Source of the DNA: Kitasatospora sp. NBC_01287
GTDB lineage: Bacteria; Actinomycetota; Actinomycetes; Streptomycetales; Streptomycetaceae
NCBI RefSeq assembly: GCF_026340565.1
Contig: NZ_JAPEPB010000001.1
Coordinates: forward strand, 3,882,501-3,946,500
Direction of reading: 5' to 3'
DNA length: 64,000 nucleotides
Shown: positions 1 through 8,942 of the stretch, one piece after another
How the letters are laid out: the number at the start of each line of letters is the position of its first letter
Position numbering within the stretch: position 1 is the stretch's first letter
The notes under the pieces: model-generated
The model's database searches: none
The model's input: the letters and a program-made list of their open reading frames with translations, nothing else
What the model was told of the DNA's origin: nothing
Made by a program: the position numbers and the translations under genes

Positions 1-560
1 GTGGTGCCCTGCTCCACCAGGCTCTCGATCACCCCCCAGAGCGCCAGCCGGTTGCGCGGGTCGAGCCCGGTGGTCGGCTCGTCGAGGAACATCACCGGCG
101 GGCGGACCACCAGCGCGGCCGCCAGGTCGAGCCGGCGCCGCATGCCGCCGGAGTAGGTCTTCGCGGTGCGGTCGGCGGCCTCGGTGAGGTTGAACCAGGC
201 CAGCAGCTCCCGCGCCCTGGCCTTGGCGTCCCGGGCGCTCATCTGGTAGAGCTCGCCGACCATCCGGAGGTTCTCCCGGCCGGTCAGGTACTCGTCCACG
301 GCGGCGTACTGGCCGGAGAGGCCGATCAGGCTGCGCACCCGGTTGGGGTGCTTGAGCACGTCCACCCCGGCCACCACGGCGCCGCCCGAGTCCGGGCGCA
401 GCAGGGTGGTGAGCACCTTCACGGTGGTGGTCTTGCCCGCCCCGTTGGGACCGAGCAGGCCCAGCACCGTCCCCTCCGGGACGTCCAGGCTCACCCCGTC
501 CAGGGCGCGTACGTCGCCGAAGGTCTTCACCAGGTTCTCGGCTCGGATGGCTGGCGTCAC
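1..560 (-). CDS. ABC transporter ATP-binding protein, DrrA-like (partial, C-terminus outside window)
   Basis: Nucleotide-binding subunit of an ABC exporter of the daunorubicin-resistance (DrrA) type; it would hydrolyse ATP on the inner face of the membrane for a DrrB-like permease expected beyond the left edge. Visible in order are Walker [11 protein letters not shown], the signature [16 protein letters not shown] and Walker [14 protein letters not shown]. Start is a GTG at 560 with a weak GGGA upstream; an ATG at 573 is in another frame. About 186 codons are present, the last being in the region after Walker B. The substrate cannot be told from sequence. Confidence 0.88.
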   Translation of the reverse strand, partial: MTPAIRAENLVKTFGDVRALDGVSLDVPEGTVLGLLGPNGAGKTTTVKVLTTLLRPDSGGAVVAGVDVLKHPNRVRSLIGLSGQYAAVDEYLTGRENLRMVGELYQMSARDAKARARELLAWFNLTEAADRTAKTYSGGMRRRLDLAAALVVRPPVMFLDEPTTGLDPRNRLALWGVIESLVEQGT

Positions 561-712
561 GGGCCTGTCCCATCTGCTCAGGGTCGGCTCGCGCCCCCTC
601 GGGAGCGGGGCGCGGTACTGGTCCACTCTGGCCCGCCCCGCCCGGCCCAGCCACCGCAACGCCGCAAAGGCCCGGTCCTCAGCGCGAGACCACGTATCCT
701 GCCTCGCCCAGG

Positions 713-835
713 GCTGGCCTCCACCGGGGTCACCCGGGCGACCCCGGCGAGCGTCTTCCGCGCACCGCGCACGTCGTCCAGGGTGATCGGCCGGCTCTGC
801 GCGGGGCCGGCGTAGGGCGCCGCCGGACGCCCCAC
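713..835 (-). pseudogene. Remnant of threonine dehydratase (ilvA) 5' end
   Basis: From a GTG at 835 the minus strand reads about 41 codons that match the extreme N-terminus of actinobacterial IlvA, with the core [20 protein letters not shown]. The similarity stops abruptly after about residue 41; the following residues (to the stop at 578) are arginine-rich and unlike any enzyme, so the PLP domain is absent. This is what I infer to be a decayed or truncated gene end in the 335-bp gap between the ABC ATPase and metB. No other feature is visible in that gap. Confidence 0.6.
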
Positions 836-895
836 GCCGTGGTGACCAGTGGTCGGACTCGGACCGACCAGCAGATGGCCGGACTCAGTGGTGAC

Positions 896-2053
896 TCAGT
901 GGTCCAGTGCCTGCGCCAGGTCGGCGACCAGGTCCTCGGCCGACTCGATGCCCACCGAGAGGCGCACCAGGTCCGCCGGGACCTCCAGCAGCGAGCCCGC
1001 GACCGAGGCGTGGGTCATCCGGCCGGGGTGCTCGATCAGCGACTCCACGCCGCCCAGCGACTCACCGAGGGTGAAGAGCTTGGCCTGGTTGCAGACCTCG
1101 ACCGCCGCCTGCTCGCCGCCCTCGACGCGGAAGGAGATCATGCCGCCGAAGGCCTTCATCTGCTTGGCCGCGACCTCGTGGTTGGGGTGCGAGGCCAGAC
1201 CGGGGTAGTAGATCCGGGTGACCTTCGGGTGCCGGGCCAGCAGCGCCACGACCTGCTCGGCATTGCTGGTGTGCCGGTCCATCCGCACGCCCAGGGTCTT
1301 GATCCCGCGCAGCACCAGCCAGGAGTCGAACGGGCCGGCCACCGCGCCCATCGCGTTCTGGTGGTAGGCCAACTCCTCGCCGAGCCCGGCGTCCGCCGCG
1401 ACCAGCGCGCCGCCGACGACATCCGAGTGCCCGCCCATGTACTTGGTGGTGGAGTGCACCACCACGTCGGCGCCGAGCGCCAGCGGCTGCTGCAGGTAGG
1501 GGCTGGCGAAGGTGTTGTCGACCACCAGCAGCGCGCCCGCCTGGTGCGCGATCTGCGCGACGGCGGCGATGTCGGTGACACCGAGCAGCGGGTTGCTGGG
1601 CGTCTCGACCCAGACCGCCTTGGTGTTCGGCCGCAGCGCCTGGCGGACCTGCTCGGGGTGCTGGGTGTCGGCGACGGAGAACTCCACGCCCCACCGGGTG
1701 AGCACCTTGTTGAAGAGCCGGAAGGTGCCGCCGTAGGCGTCGTTGGGGATCACGATGTGATCGCCGGGCGCCAGGATCGTGCGCAGCAGGGTGTCCTCGG
1801 CGGCCAGCCCGGAGGCGAAGGCCAGCCCGCGCTGCCCGCCCTCCAGCGCCGCCAGGCACTCCTCCAGCGCGGTGCGGGTGGGGTTGGCCGAGCGGCTGTA
1901 CTCGTAGCCGCCGCGCAGGCCGCCGACGCCGTCCTGCTTGTAGGTGGAGACCTGGTAGATCGGAGGGACGACCGCCCCGGTACGGGGGTCCGCTTCCTGA
2001 CCCGCGTGGATGGCAAGGGTCTCGAAGCCCTGAGGGTGCTGATGATCGGTCAT
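896..2053 (-). CDS. metB: Cystathionine gamma-synthase
   Basis: PLP enzyme of the Cys/Met metabolism family that joins cysteine to an activated homoserine to form cystathionine in the cytoplasm (or runs as gamma-lyase; family members are hard to separate by sequence). 385 aa, normal length. Motifs: substrate/PLP region [10 protein letters not shown] (51-60), [13 protein letters not shown] (79-91), [10 protein letters not shown] near 177-186, and the Schiff-base lysine K204 in [10 protein letters not shown]. Starts at ATG 2053, divergent from msrA with only 57 bp between starts. With cystathionine beta-synthase at 6.2-7.6 kb it gives both directions of transsulfuration in one window. Confidence 0.93.
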   Translation of the reverse strand: MTDHQHPQGFETLAIHAGQEADPRTGAVVPPIYQVSTYKQDGVGGLRGGYEYSRSANPTRTALEECLAALEGGQRGLAFASGLAAEDTLLRTILAPGDHIVIPNDAYGGTFRLFNKVLTRWGVEFSVADTQHPEQVRQALRPNTKAVWVETPSNPLLGVTDIAAVAQIAHQAGALLVVDNTFASPYLQQPLALGADVVVHSTTKYMGGHSDVVGGALVAADAGLGEELAYHQNAMGAVAGPFDSWLVLRGIKTLGVRMDRHTSNAEQVVALLARHPKVTRIYYPGLASHPNHEVAAKQMKAFGGMISFRVEGGEQAAVEVCNQAKLFTLGESLGGVESLIEHPGRMTHASVAGSLLEVPADLVRLSVGIESAEDLVADLAQALDH

Positions 2054-2110
2054 GGCTCCGAGCGTAGTGCCCGCCCGGAATCCCCCGCTCCCGCCGCGCG
2101 TTCACCAAGC

Positions 2111-2776
2111 ATGCTGTTCAACCGCCACAAGACCGCGCCCGTCGCCGCCGACCAGGCCCTGCCCGGCCGCCCGGGTCCAGGCTTCACCCTGTCCGAGCCG
2201 CACACCGTGCTCGGCCACCCGCTCACCGAGCCCTACCCGGCCGGTCTTGAGGTCGCCGACTTCGGCCTCGGCTGCTTCTGGGGCGCCGAGCGGACGTTCT
2301 GGCGCCTGCCCGGCGTCTGGACCACCCTGGCCGGCTACCAGGGCGGCCACACCCAGAACCCGACCTACGAGGAGGTGTGCAGCGGCCTGACCGGGCACAC
2401 CGAGGCCGTCCGGGTCGTCTACGACCCGGCCCTGATCTCCTACGAGGCCCTGCTCAAGACCTTCTGGGAGGCGCACGACCCGACCCAGGGCAACCGCCAG
2501 GGCAACGACGTCGGCACCCAGTACCGCTCGGCCCTCTACACCCACTCCCCGGCCCAGCTGGCCGCCGCGACCGCCTCGCGGGACGCCTTCCAGCCCGCGC
2601 TCACCGCGATCGGCCTGGGCCCGATCACCACCGAGATCGCCCCGGCCGGCCCCTTCTACCCCGCCGAGCCGTACCACCAGCAGTACCTCTCCGACGCCAA
2701 GAACCCGAACGGCTACTGCGGCCTCGGCGGCACGGGCGCCAGTTGCCCGATCGGCGTGGCCAGGGCGGACGGCTGA
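2111..2776 (+). CDS. msrA: Peptide-methionine (S)-S-oxide reductase MsrA
   Basis: Cytoplasmic enzyme repairing methionine-S-sulfoxide in proteins with thioredoxin-type reductant. 221 aa from ATG 2111. The catalytic motif GCFWGAE has the nucleophile at C55, followed by [15 protein letters not shown] and the C-terminal region with resolving-type cysteines ([14 protein letters not shown]). The N-terminal 45 residues before the catalytic domain are a usual extension in actinobacteria. No strong ribosome binding site is seen. Divergently paired with metB, so both may share a control region of 57 bp. Confidence 0.93.
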   Translation: MLFNRHKTAPVAADQALPGRPGPGFTLSEPHTVLGHPLTEPYPAGLEVADFGLGCFWGAERTFWRLPGVWTTLAGYQGGHTQNPTYEEVCSGLTGHTEAVRVVYDPALISYEALLKTFWEAHDPTQGNRQGNDVGTQYRSALYTHSPAQLAAATASRDAFQPALTAIGLGPITTEIAPAGPFYPAEPYHQQYLSDAKNPNGYCGLGGTGASCPIGVARADG

Positions 2777-2846
2777 CGCCGAGCGGTCGTGCTGATCCGG
2801 GTGCGCCGACCCGCCCGGGACGGGTCTGCGCACCCCGGGTGCCGGG

Positions 2847-3842
2847 TCAGGTCGCCCGCAGGGCCTCGGTCAGCCAGCCGAAGGCCGGGCCCAGTTCGGC
2901 CTGCACCGGCCAGCCGTTGATCCTGGCGATGAGCTGCCAGTAGCGCTCGTAGCGCGGGTCGTTGCCGTTCTCCATCCGGTCCAGCAGCCAGGCGCGGAAC
3001 TCCGCGTCGTCGGTGCGCCGGAAGAACTCGGCGAAGGCGCCCGCCAGTTCGTCCAGCACCGGGCGGGCGAACCCGGCGGCCGGGTCGATGCCGGAGGCCA
3101 GCGCGGCGCCGGCCCGGGCGATGACCAGGTCCACCAGCGCGCGGTTGGCCGCCGGATCGGTGTCGGCACTGGCCGCGATGTCCCTGGCCTGGTATTCGGC
3201 CGCCTTGCGGACCCCGGCGCGGAAGGCCGGGTCCTGGACGAGTTCGGCCAGTTCGACCCAGGCCTCGGTCTGCTCGGGCGTCGGGTCGTCGGGCAGCTCG
3301 GGCATCGCGGCCCGCATCTTGGCCAGGAACTCGGGCCCCACCTCGATCCCCTCGAAGGCCTCGTCGATGAAGTCGTTGATCAGGCGGCGGCGCTCCTGAT
3401 CGGTCAGCTTGGCGAGCTTGTGCATCAGTTCCATCTCCTCCGGTGTGGCCCCCCGCCGGGCCACCGCGCGCAGCACGGACCGGCGCAGCCGCAGCATGGG
3501 CCCCTCCTGCCCGTTGGCGGGCAAGGAGGGAGGATCTGCACGTCCAGCGCCTCGGCGTGCGCCTGGGCCACCTCGGCGACGGTGACCTCGCGGGCCAGCA
3601 GCCGCTGGATGGTCGCGAGGTCGACGCCGAGGTCGCGCAGCGTTCGCACCAGATCGAGACGGGCATGGGGGCACCTCCCGGCCGAAGGCCGGGGGAGCGT
3701 CGGTTCCGTAGAGCCGGTAGCCGGCGGGGGTGCGGTCGGTCGGCGGCACCACGCCCACGTCGGACCAGAACCGGATGGTCTTGACCGGCAGGCCGGTCAG
3801 CCGGGCCAGGTCCCCGATGGTGCGCAGGGTGTCGTCGTCCAT
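2847..3842 (-). CDS. MerR-family regulator interrupted by two palindromic elements (middle read out of frame)
   Basis: The N-terminus from ATG 3842 is a clear MerR winged helix (IGDLARLTGLPVKTIRFWSD, then GYRLYGTDA). The reading frame then enters a 34-bp palindrome (3665-3698) and shifts: the expected continuation (DLVRTLRDLGVDLATIQRLL) is encoded at 3533-3664 but in a different frame. A second palindrome of 38 bp (3495-3532) shifts the frame back, and the C-terminal domain resumes correctly (LRLRRSVLRAVARR onward) to the stop at 2847. The two inserts total 72 bp, so the frame is open end to end at 331 codons, but about 44 codons of the DNA-binding/dimer region are scrambled. Either inactive, or rescued by a bypass not provable here. 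The effector-side domain after residue 120 is unidentified. Confidence 0.75.
   Translation of the reverse strand: MDDDTLRTIGDLARLTGLPVKTIRFWSDVGVVPPTDRTPAGYRLYGTDAPPAFGREVPPCPSRSGANAARPRRRPRDHPAAAGPRGHRRRGGPGARRGAGRADPPSLPANGQEGPMLRLRRSVLRAVARRGATPEEMELMHKLAKLTDQERRRLINDFIDEAFEGIEVGPEFLAKMRAAMPELPDDPTPEQTEAWVELAELVQDPAFRAGVRKAAEYQARDIAASADTDPAANRALVDLVIARAGAALASGIDPAAGFARPVLDELAGAFAEFFRRTDDAEFRAWLLDRMENGNDPRYERYWQLIARINGWPVQAELGPAFGWLTEALRAT
3495..3532. repeat. Short palindromic element, copy inside MerR gene (distal)
   Basis: 38 bp forming a hairpin: arm CCTCCTGCCCG at 3503-3513 pairs with CGGGCA-A-GGAGG (3518-3529) with one bulged A. It begins with ATGGG and ends GGGAG, the same outline as the copies at 3665, 5955 and 40941. 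Its length is 2 modulo 3, which restores the reading frame lost at the first element. Confidence 0.7.
3665..3698. repeat. Short palindromic element, copy inside MerR gene (proximal)
   Basis: 34 bp, ATGGGGGCACCTCCC followed by a GGCC-GAA-GGCC hairpin core and GGGGGAG. Length is 1 modulo 3, so it shifts the MerR reading frame. Near-identical in layout to the element inside mfd at 40941-40975. Confidence 0.75.
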
Positions 3843-3894
3843 GGCCACCACCTTGGGGTCTCCCGTCACTGGAGACTCAAGCCTACTGACGGCC

Positions 3895-5178
3895 TCACAC
3901 GGCGCTGCCGGCCGTCCAGTCGGCCCAGGAGAGGTTCCAGTCGCTCAGGCCGTTGGCCGGATCCACCGTGCGGTCACCGGAGTTGACCACCTCGACCACG
4001 TCGCCGACGATCGAGGACCGGTAGAACCTGGCGGCGTCGGTGCCCGGGTCGCCGGCGCCCTGGACGTCGCGCAGCGCGATGCAGCCGTGGCTGGTGTTGG
4101 CCTTGCCGAAGGCCGCCGGGGAGGACCAGTAGTTGCCGTGCACGAAGGTGCCGGAGGTGGTCAGCCGCTGGGCGTGCGGGACGTCGGGGATGTTGTACTC
4201 GTCGCCGAGGCCGACCGTGGTGGAGTCCATCTTGGTCTCCTCGAAGCGCTCGGCGATGACCATCGTGCCGGCCCAGGTGCGGTGGTCCGGCGCGCCGCCG
4301 ATCACCTGGTAGACCGCGCTGACCTGGCCGTCGGTGGTCACCGTCAGGGTGCCGGCGGCCAGGTCGGCGACCGAGGTCTGGGCACGGCCGACGGTGAAGG
4401 AGACGTCCTTGGACTGGGTGCCGAAGACACCCGTGGCGCCCTCGACGTCCTTGAGCCGCAACCGGAGCGTCACCTCGGTGCCCTTCGCCCAGTACTGCTG
4501 CGGGCGGAAGTCGAGCCGGGTGCTGGAGTACCAGTGGCCGACCACCTCGACGCCCGGGTCGGCGACCACGGTGACCGCCTGCTGGACCGCCTTGCGGTCG
4601 GTGATCGGCTTGTTGAAGGTGATCGAGACCGGCATGCCGACCCCGACAGTGCTGCCGTCCTCCGGCGTGAAGTAGCCGACGAAGGTGCTCGCGGGGGTCG
4701 CGGTGCCGAACGAGGTGTTGGAGTCGGCCGCGAGCTTGCGCGCGTCGGACGCGACGGCCGCCACGGTGTACCTGGTGCCGCTGCTCAGCGGCGCGGTGCT
4801 GGTCCAGCTGCGGCCGTCGGCGGCCAGTTGGCCGGCTATTCGGCCGCCGGCGCCGTCGGTGACGGTGACCGAGCCGAGCGTGCCGTCGGTGACGGTGACG
4901 GTGACCGGGGTGGCGAACGGCGCGTCGGCGGTGCCGTCGGCGGGCGAGACGGTGATCCGGGCCGCCGAGCTGGTCGGGCTCGGACTCGGGGCCGCCGCTC
5001 CCGCCCCGCCACCCGGTGCGGCCGAGGAGCCGCCCTTGCCGCCACCGCAGGCCGTGACCAGCACCGCCGAGGCCCCGAGCAGGCCGGCCAGCACCCCGCG
5101 CCGGCTCAGGCGTCCACCGCCCGCCCCGCGCTCCCCCGGCTCCTGCCCCCGCGCCCGCACCCGCTCCTCTGCCGCCAT
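3895..5178 (-). CDS. L,D-transpeptidase lipoprotein
   Basis: Cell-wall enzyme that makes 3-3 peptidoglycan cross-links outside the membrane. 427 aa from ATG 5178, which has an AGGGAG ribosome binding site; an upstream ATG at 5334 would add 52 unrelated residues. The N-terminus carries a twin-arginine-like RR, a hydrophobic stretch and lipobox LVTAC, so it is exported and lipid-anchored. Then come a Gly/Ser linker, two Ig-like modules (about 70-270) as in mycobacterial LdtMt2, and the YkuD domain with its second histidine and nucleophile in TSHGCIALRD (C366). It is transcribed alone; an A/T-richer stretch at 5255-5290 is the likely promoter zone. Confidence 0.92.
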   Translation of the reverse strand: MAAEERVRARGQEPGERGAGGGRLSRRGVLAGLLGASAVLVTACGGGKGGSSAAPGGGAGAAAPSPSPTSSAARITVSPADGTADAPFATPVTVTVTDGTLGSVTVTDGAGGRIAGQLAADGRSWTSTAPLSSGTRYTVAAVASDARKLAADSNTSFGTATPASTFVGYFTPEDGSTVGVGMPVSITFNKPITDRKAVQQAVTVVADPGVEVVGHWYSSTRLDFRPQQYWAKGTEVTLRLRLKDVEGATGVFGTQSKDVSFTVGRAQTSVADLAAGTLTVTTDGQVSAVYQVIGGAPDHRTWAGTMVIAERFEETKMDSTTVGLGDEYNIPDVPHAQRLTTSGTFVHGNYWSSPAAFGKANTSHGCIALRDVQGAGDPGTDAARFYRSSIVGDVVEVVNSGDRTVDPANGLSDWNLSWADWTAGSAV

Positions 5179-5370
5179 GTCCGTCTCCCTACCCTGCCGG
5201 CCAATACGGATCCAACGACTCAATCCGGGGCGAATCGGTTCCCCGAAGAGGATCAGATCGTATGAGATAGCGATAGATTGCGCCAAAAATGGACATACCG
5301 CCCGGCCGACAGACGGCGGGGCGGTATGGCGCACGGCGCACAGGGCGCCGGGGAGTTGGACCGACCGGTC

Positions 5371-5703
5371 TCACTCCACCTCGAACTCGTAGCTGTCGTC
5401 CTCCGGGTCGAACGCGGTCTGCGCGGACTCCCAGGTGGCCTGGGTCAGTTCGATGCCCGGCACGTCGCCGAGCAGCGCGACCGGGTCGATGAAGTGGGCG
5501 AGCGAACCCGACGGGTCCACCTCGATCGCCTCGACGGACTGGGCGCGCTCCTCGTCGTCGAGGTACTCGTCGGCCTCGACCTGGGCGAGCGCGGCGGCCT
5601 TGAGGGCACCCTCGTCGGTGATCTCGGCGATCAGCTCGATGCTGAGCCGGACGTAGCGGGGGGCGTCGGTGTCTTCGGTGCTGATGCCTTCGGTGCTGGT
5701 CAT
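5371..5703 (-). CDS. Conserved hypothetical protein, 110 aa
   Basis: Small acidic soluble protein (start MTSTEGISTED, end DDSYEFEVE) from ATG 5703. No signal peptide, membrane segment or known motif is visible. It looks mainly helical in the middle (YVRLSIELIAEITDEGALKA). The acidic composition and codon use support a real gene. It lies downstream of cystathionine beta-synthase on the same strand but 508 bp away, so probably has its own promoter. Confidence 0.7.
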   Translation of the reverse strand: MTSTEGISTEDTDAPRYVRLSIELIAEITDEGALKAAALAQVEADEYLDDEERAQSVEAIEVDPSGSLAHFIDPVALLGDVPGIELTQATWESAQTAFDPEDDSYEFEVE

Positions 5704-6211
5704 GGGGCGAGCGTAGGCGAGAACCCCGCGCGGACCCAACGGAGCCGGTCGGCCCGGGCGCGCGGCTGCCGGGGGACGCGACGAGGGCCGGCCCCGGGAG
5801 ACCCGGGACCGGCCCTGCCGGTGCTCCGCCCGGTTCCCCCACCCGGGAACCGCGGAGCCGCGCCACCAGGGGCGCGAGGTGCCGTGGGAGCCGCCACACC
5901 CTGCTCGCCGCCGACGAGGGACCGGAGCAGGGGCGGGACGACGACGGCCCCCACGTGGGGCCCCTCCGGCCCGCGGGCGGGCCTGGAGGGAGACACGGCG
6001 GGCCGGGTCAGGCCGGCCCATGTGTCCGAACAGCCGCGGCGTCCGGGGAGCCGCTCCCGGTCACCACCGCTGTCACGCTCGGCGTCTTGCCGTGCCCACT
6101 ACAGTGCCGGACGCGTGTTAACCGGGTGCTGCGCCCAGATGTCGCCGGTGTACCACGTGGTGGGAAAACGAACCATCAGGTGAACCGGGGCGTCCCGCGG
6201 CCGATCCGGCG
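5704..6211. other. 508-bp intergenic region with hairpins
   Basis: No convincing gene. It holds a hairpin near 5785-5818 (AGGGCCGGCCCCGGG against CCCGGGACCGGCCCT, one mismatch), which may end the cystathionine beta-synthase transcript, a copy of the palindromic element at 5955-5994, and a 10-bp perfect palindrome ACCACGTGGT at about 6152-6161. The segment 6080-6180 is less G+C-rich than its surroundings. Confidence 0.5.
5955..5994. repeat. Short palindromic element, intergenic copy
   Basis: GTGGGGCCCCTCC, then a GGCCC-GCGG-GCGGGCC core and TGGAGGGAGAC. Same outline as the two elements in the MerR gene and the one in mfd, but outside any gene, so it may be a neutral insertion. Confidence 0.55.
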
Positions 6212-7612
6212 TCAGTGCGCGACGCGGCCCGCCATGAAGGCGAGCAGGTCCTGGCGGGTCACGATGCCCTGCGGCTTGCCCTCCACCAGCACCACGGCCG
6301 CGTCGTTGGCCTCCAGCACGCTCATCAGACCGGTCACCGACTCACCCGAGCCGACCACCGGCAGCGGGCGCGACATGTGCTGCTCCAGCCGGTCGGTGAG
6401 CTGCGCACCGCCGCTGAACAGCGCCGCCAGCAGGTCGCGCTCGGCCACCGAGCCGATCACCTCGCCGGCCATGATGTCCGGGTGCCCCGCACCCGGCGAG
6501 ACCACCGGCATCTGCGAGACGCCGAAGTCGCGCAGCACCTGCACCGCCTCGCCGACCGTCTCGCCCGGGTGCATGTGGACGAACTGCGGGATGCCCTCGT
6601 GCTCGATGGCGTCCTTGCGGGCCAGCACCTCGCCGATGTGCGCCTCGTCGGCGGCGGTGGGCAGGAAGCCGTAGTCCGCCATCCAGTCGTCGTTGAAGAT
6701 CTTCGACAGGTAGCCGCGGCCGCCGTCCGGCAGCAGCACCACGACCACGTCGTCCGGGCCGAGCCGCTTGGCCACCTCCAGCGCGGCCACCACGGCCATC
6801 CCGCAGGAGCCGCCCACCAGCAGGCCCTCCTCCTTGGCCAGGCGGCGGGTCATCTGGAAGGAGTCCTTGTCGGAGACCGCGACGATCTCGTCGGCCACCG
6901 TGCGGTCGTAGGCGGTGGGCCAGAAGTCCTCACCGACGCCCTCGACCAGGTACGGGCGGCCGGTGCCGCCGGAGTAGACCGAGCCCTCCGGGTCGGCGCC
7001 GACCACCTGGACCCGGCCCTCGGAGGCGTCCTTCAGGTAGCGGCCGGTGCCGGAGATGGTGCCGCCGGTGCCGACGCCCGCGACGAAGTGGGTGATCTTC
7101 CCCTCGGTCTGCTCCCACAGCTCAGGACCGGTGGAGTGGTAGTGCGAGGCCGGGTTGTCGGGGTTGGAGTACTGGTCCGGCTTCCAGGCGTTCGGGGTCT
7201 CACGGACCAGGCGGTCGGAGACGTTGTAGTACGAGTCGGGGTGCTCGGGGGCCACCGCGGTCGGACAGACCACCACCTCGGCGCCGTAGGCCCGCAGCGT
7301 GTTGATCTTGTCGGTGGACACCTTGTCCGGACAGACGAAGATGCACTTGTAGCCCTTCTGCTGGGCCACGATCGCCAGACCCACCCCGGTGTTGCCACTG
7401 GTCGGCTCCACGATGGTGCCGCCGGGCTTGAGCGCGCCGGAGGCCTCGGCCGCCTCGATCATGCGCATCGCGATGCGGTCCTTGACCGAGCCACCGGGGT
7501 TGAAGTACTCGACCTTCGCCAGCACGGTCGCGGAGATGCCCTCGGTGACCTTGGTGAGCTTCACCAGAGGGGTGTTTCCGACCAGATCGATGATCGAATT
7601 GTGGTACCGCAC
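6212..7612 (-). CDS. Cystathionine beta-synthase
   Basis: PLP enzyme condensing serine and homocysteine to cystathionine. 466 aa. PLP lysine K44 in NPGGSVKDRIAMRM; asparagine loop EPTSGNTGVGLA; phosphate-binding GTGGTISGTGRYLKD. Residues from about 340 form two tandem CBS repeats (ADEAHIGEVLARK through the C-terminus), which in the family bind adenosine nucleotides and regulate activity; this separates it from plain cysteine synthase, which lacks them. Transcribed leftward, divergent from the SGNH hydrolase gene with about 200 bp between. Confidence 0.93.
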   Translation of the reverse strand: MRYHNSIIDLVGNTPLVKLTKVTEGISATVLAKVEYFNPGGSVKDRIAMRMIEAAEASGALKPGGTIVEPTSGNTGVGLAIVAQQKGYKCIFVCPDKVSTDKINTLRAYGAEVVVCPTAVAPEHPDSYYNVSDRLVRETPNAWKPDQYSNPDNPASHYHSTGPELWEQTEGKITHFVAGVGTGGTISGTGRYLKDASEGRVQVVGADPEGSVYSGGTGRPYLVEGVGEDFWPTAYDRTVADEIVAVSDKDSFQMTRRLAKEEGLLVGGSCGMAVVAALEVAKRLGPDDVVVVLLPDGGRGYLSKIFNDDWMADYGFLPTAADEAHIGEVLARKDAIEHEGIPQFVHMHPGETVGEAVQVLRDFGVSQMPVVSPGAGHPDIMAGEVIGSVAERDLLAALFSGGAQLTDRLEQHMSRPLPVVGSGESVTGLMSVLEANDAAVVLVEGKPQGIVTRQDLLAFMAGRVAH

Positions 7613-7814
7613 GGGGGTCCTCCCGGTCTGTGGCCTTGGCAGTTCTTCGGTGCCACCAGCCTATGGCTCCAGATGGCCGATGCCGCCCGATAGCGCGAAG
7701 GTGTCAACGGGTATGGAGGCGGTGGGTGTGCGCGCTGCAGGAGGAGTGGGACACCTGCGAGAGACCGGCTCCGCACGGCGCGGCTGACCGGAGGGACGCG
7801 AAGGGGGTTGCCGG

Positions 7815-8894
7815 ATGCCTGGGGCGCAGGATTCGAGGGCGCGGGTCGCCCGGCGGATCGCCACCGCGGCGGCGTACGGCGGCGGCGGGCTCGGCCTGCT
7901 GGGGGCCGGGCTGGCCGGGGTGCTCTTCACCGAGAGCCGGCTCGCGGTGCGGGCGGTGGGCCTGCTGGAGGGCGACCCGCCGAAGGCCGACGGGGTCTAC
8001 GGGGACGTCTTCGCCGATCAGCGCAGCGAGGCCCAGGAGCCGCTGGTGCTGGCCTTCCTCGGCGACTCCACCGCGGTCGGGCTGGGCGTCCGGCGCAGCC
8101 GGGAGACCCCGGGCGCGCTGCTGGCCACCGGGCTGGCGGCGGTCGCCGAGCGGCGGGTGCGGCTGGTCAACGTGGCCGTCTCCGGTGCGCGTTCGGACGA
8201 CCTGGTGCGCCAGGTGCGGCTCGCCCTGGTCGCGCGGCCCGCGGTCGCGGTGGTGATCATCGGCGCCAACGACGTCACCCGGCACACTCCTGCCGCCCAG
8301 GCCGTGCGGCAGCTCGGCGAGGCGGTCCGGGACCTGCGCACGCTGGGCTGCGAGGTGGTGGTCGCCACCTGCCCGGATCTGGGCACCATCAAGCCGGTGC
8401 GGCCGCCGCTGCGCTGGCTGGCCCGGCGGGTCAGCCGGCAGCTGGCGGCGGCGCAGACGATCGCGGTGGTCGAGGCCGGCGGGCGCACCGTCTCGCTCGG
8501 CTCGCTGCTCGGCCCCGAGTTCGCGGCCAGACCCGAGATGTTCTCCTCCGACCGGTTCCACCCCTCCGCCCAGGGCTACGCCACCGCGGCGATGGCCGTG
8601 CTGCCCTCGCTCTGCGCGGCGCTGGGCCTGTGGCCGCAGGCGGCCGAGCAGGAGCCGCAGGCCCGCCGCGAGGCGGTGCTGCCGATGGCGGTGGCCGCGG
8701 CGACCGCCGCCGGGCAGTCGGGCACCGAGGTGGCCGCCACCGGGAGCGGCGCGGGGGGCAAGCGCTGGGCCCTGGTCAAGCACCGGCTGCGGTTCGGCCT
8801 GCCGGAGGCGGCCCAGCCCGGCGAGAGCGCGCACGCGCACGGCACCGAGTCGGCCAACTCACAGCCGGGCTCGGATGACGTGCGCGCTACTTGA
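7815..8894 (+). CDS. SGNH/GDSL-family hydrolase
   Basis: Lipase/esterase-like hydrolase of 359 aa. N-terminal hydrophobic segment (about 19-38) may anchor it in the membrane with the enzyme outside. Catalytic blocks: FLGDSTAVGLG with nucleophile S85, IIGANDVTRH with N152, and SSDRFHPSAQGY with D246 and H249. The C-terminal 100 residues are Ala/Glu-rich and probably disordered. The ATG at 7815 follows an AGGGGG ribosome binding site. It lies 48 bp ahead of the thiolase and may be co-transcribed. Substrate unknown. Confidence 0.87.
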   Translation: MPGAQDSRARVARRIATAAAYGGGGLGLLGAGLAGVLFTESRLAVRAVGLLEGDPPKADGVYGDVFADQRSEAQEPLVLAFLGDSTAVGLGVRRSRETPGALLATGLAAVAERRVRLVNVAVSGARSDDLVRQVRLALVARPAVAVVIIGANDVTRHTPAAQAVRQLGEAVRDLRTLGCEVVVATCPDLGTIKPVRPPLRWLARRVSRQLAAAQTIAVVEAGGRTVSLGSLLGPEFAARPEMFSSDRFHPSAQGYATAAMAVLPSLCAALGLWPQAAEQEPQARREAVLPMAVAAATAAGQSGTEVAATGSGAGGKRWALVKHRLRFGLPEAAQPGESAHAHGTESANSQPGSDDVRAT

Positions 8895-8942
8895 GAGTAA
8901 CTTTCCTCCCCGTAGCGTCCGGACACGTCACCAGGAGCCGTC

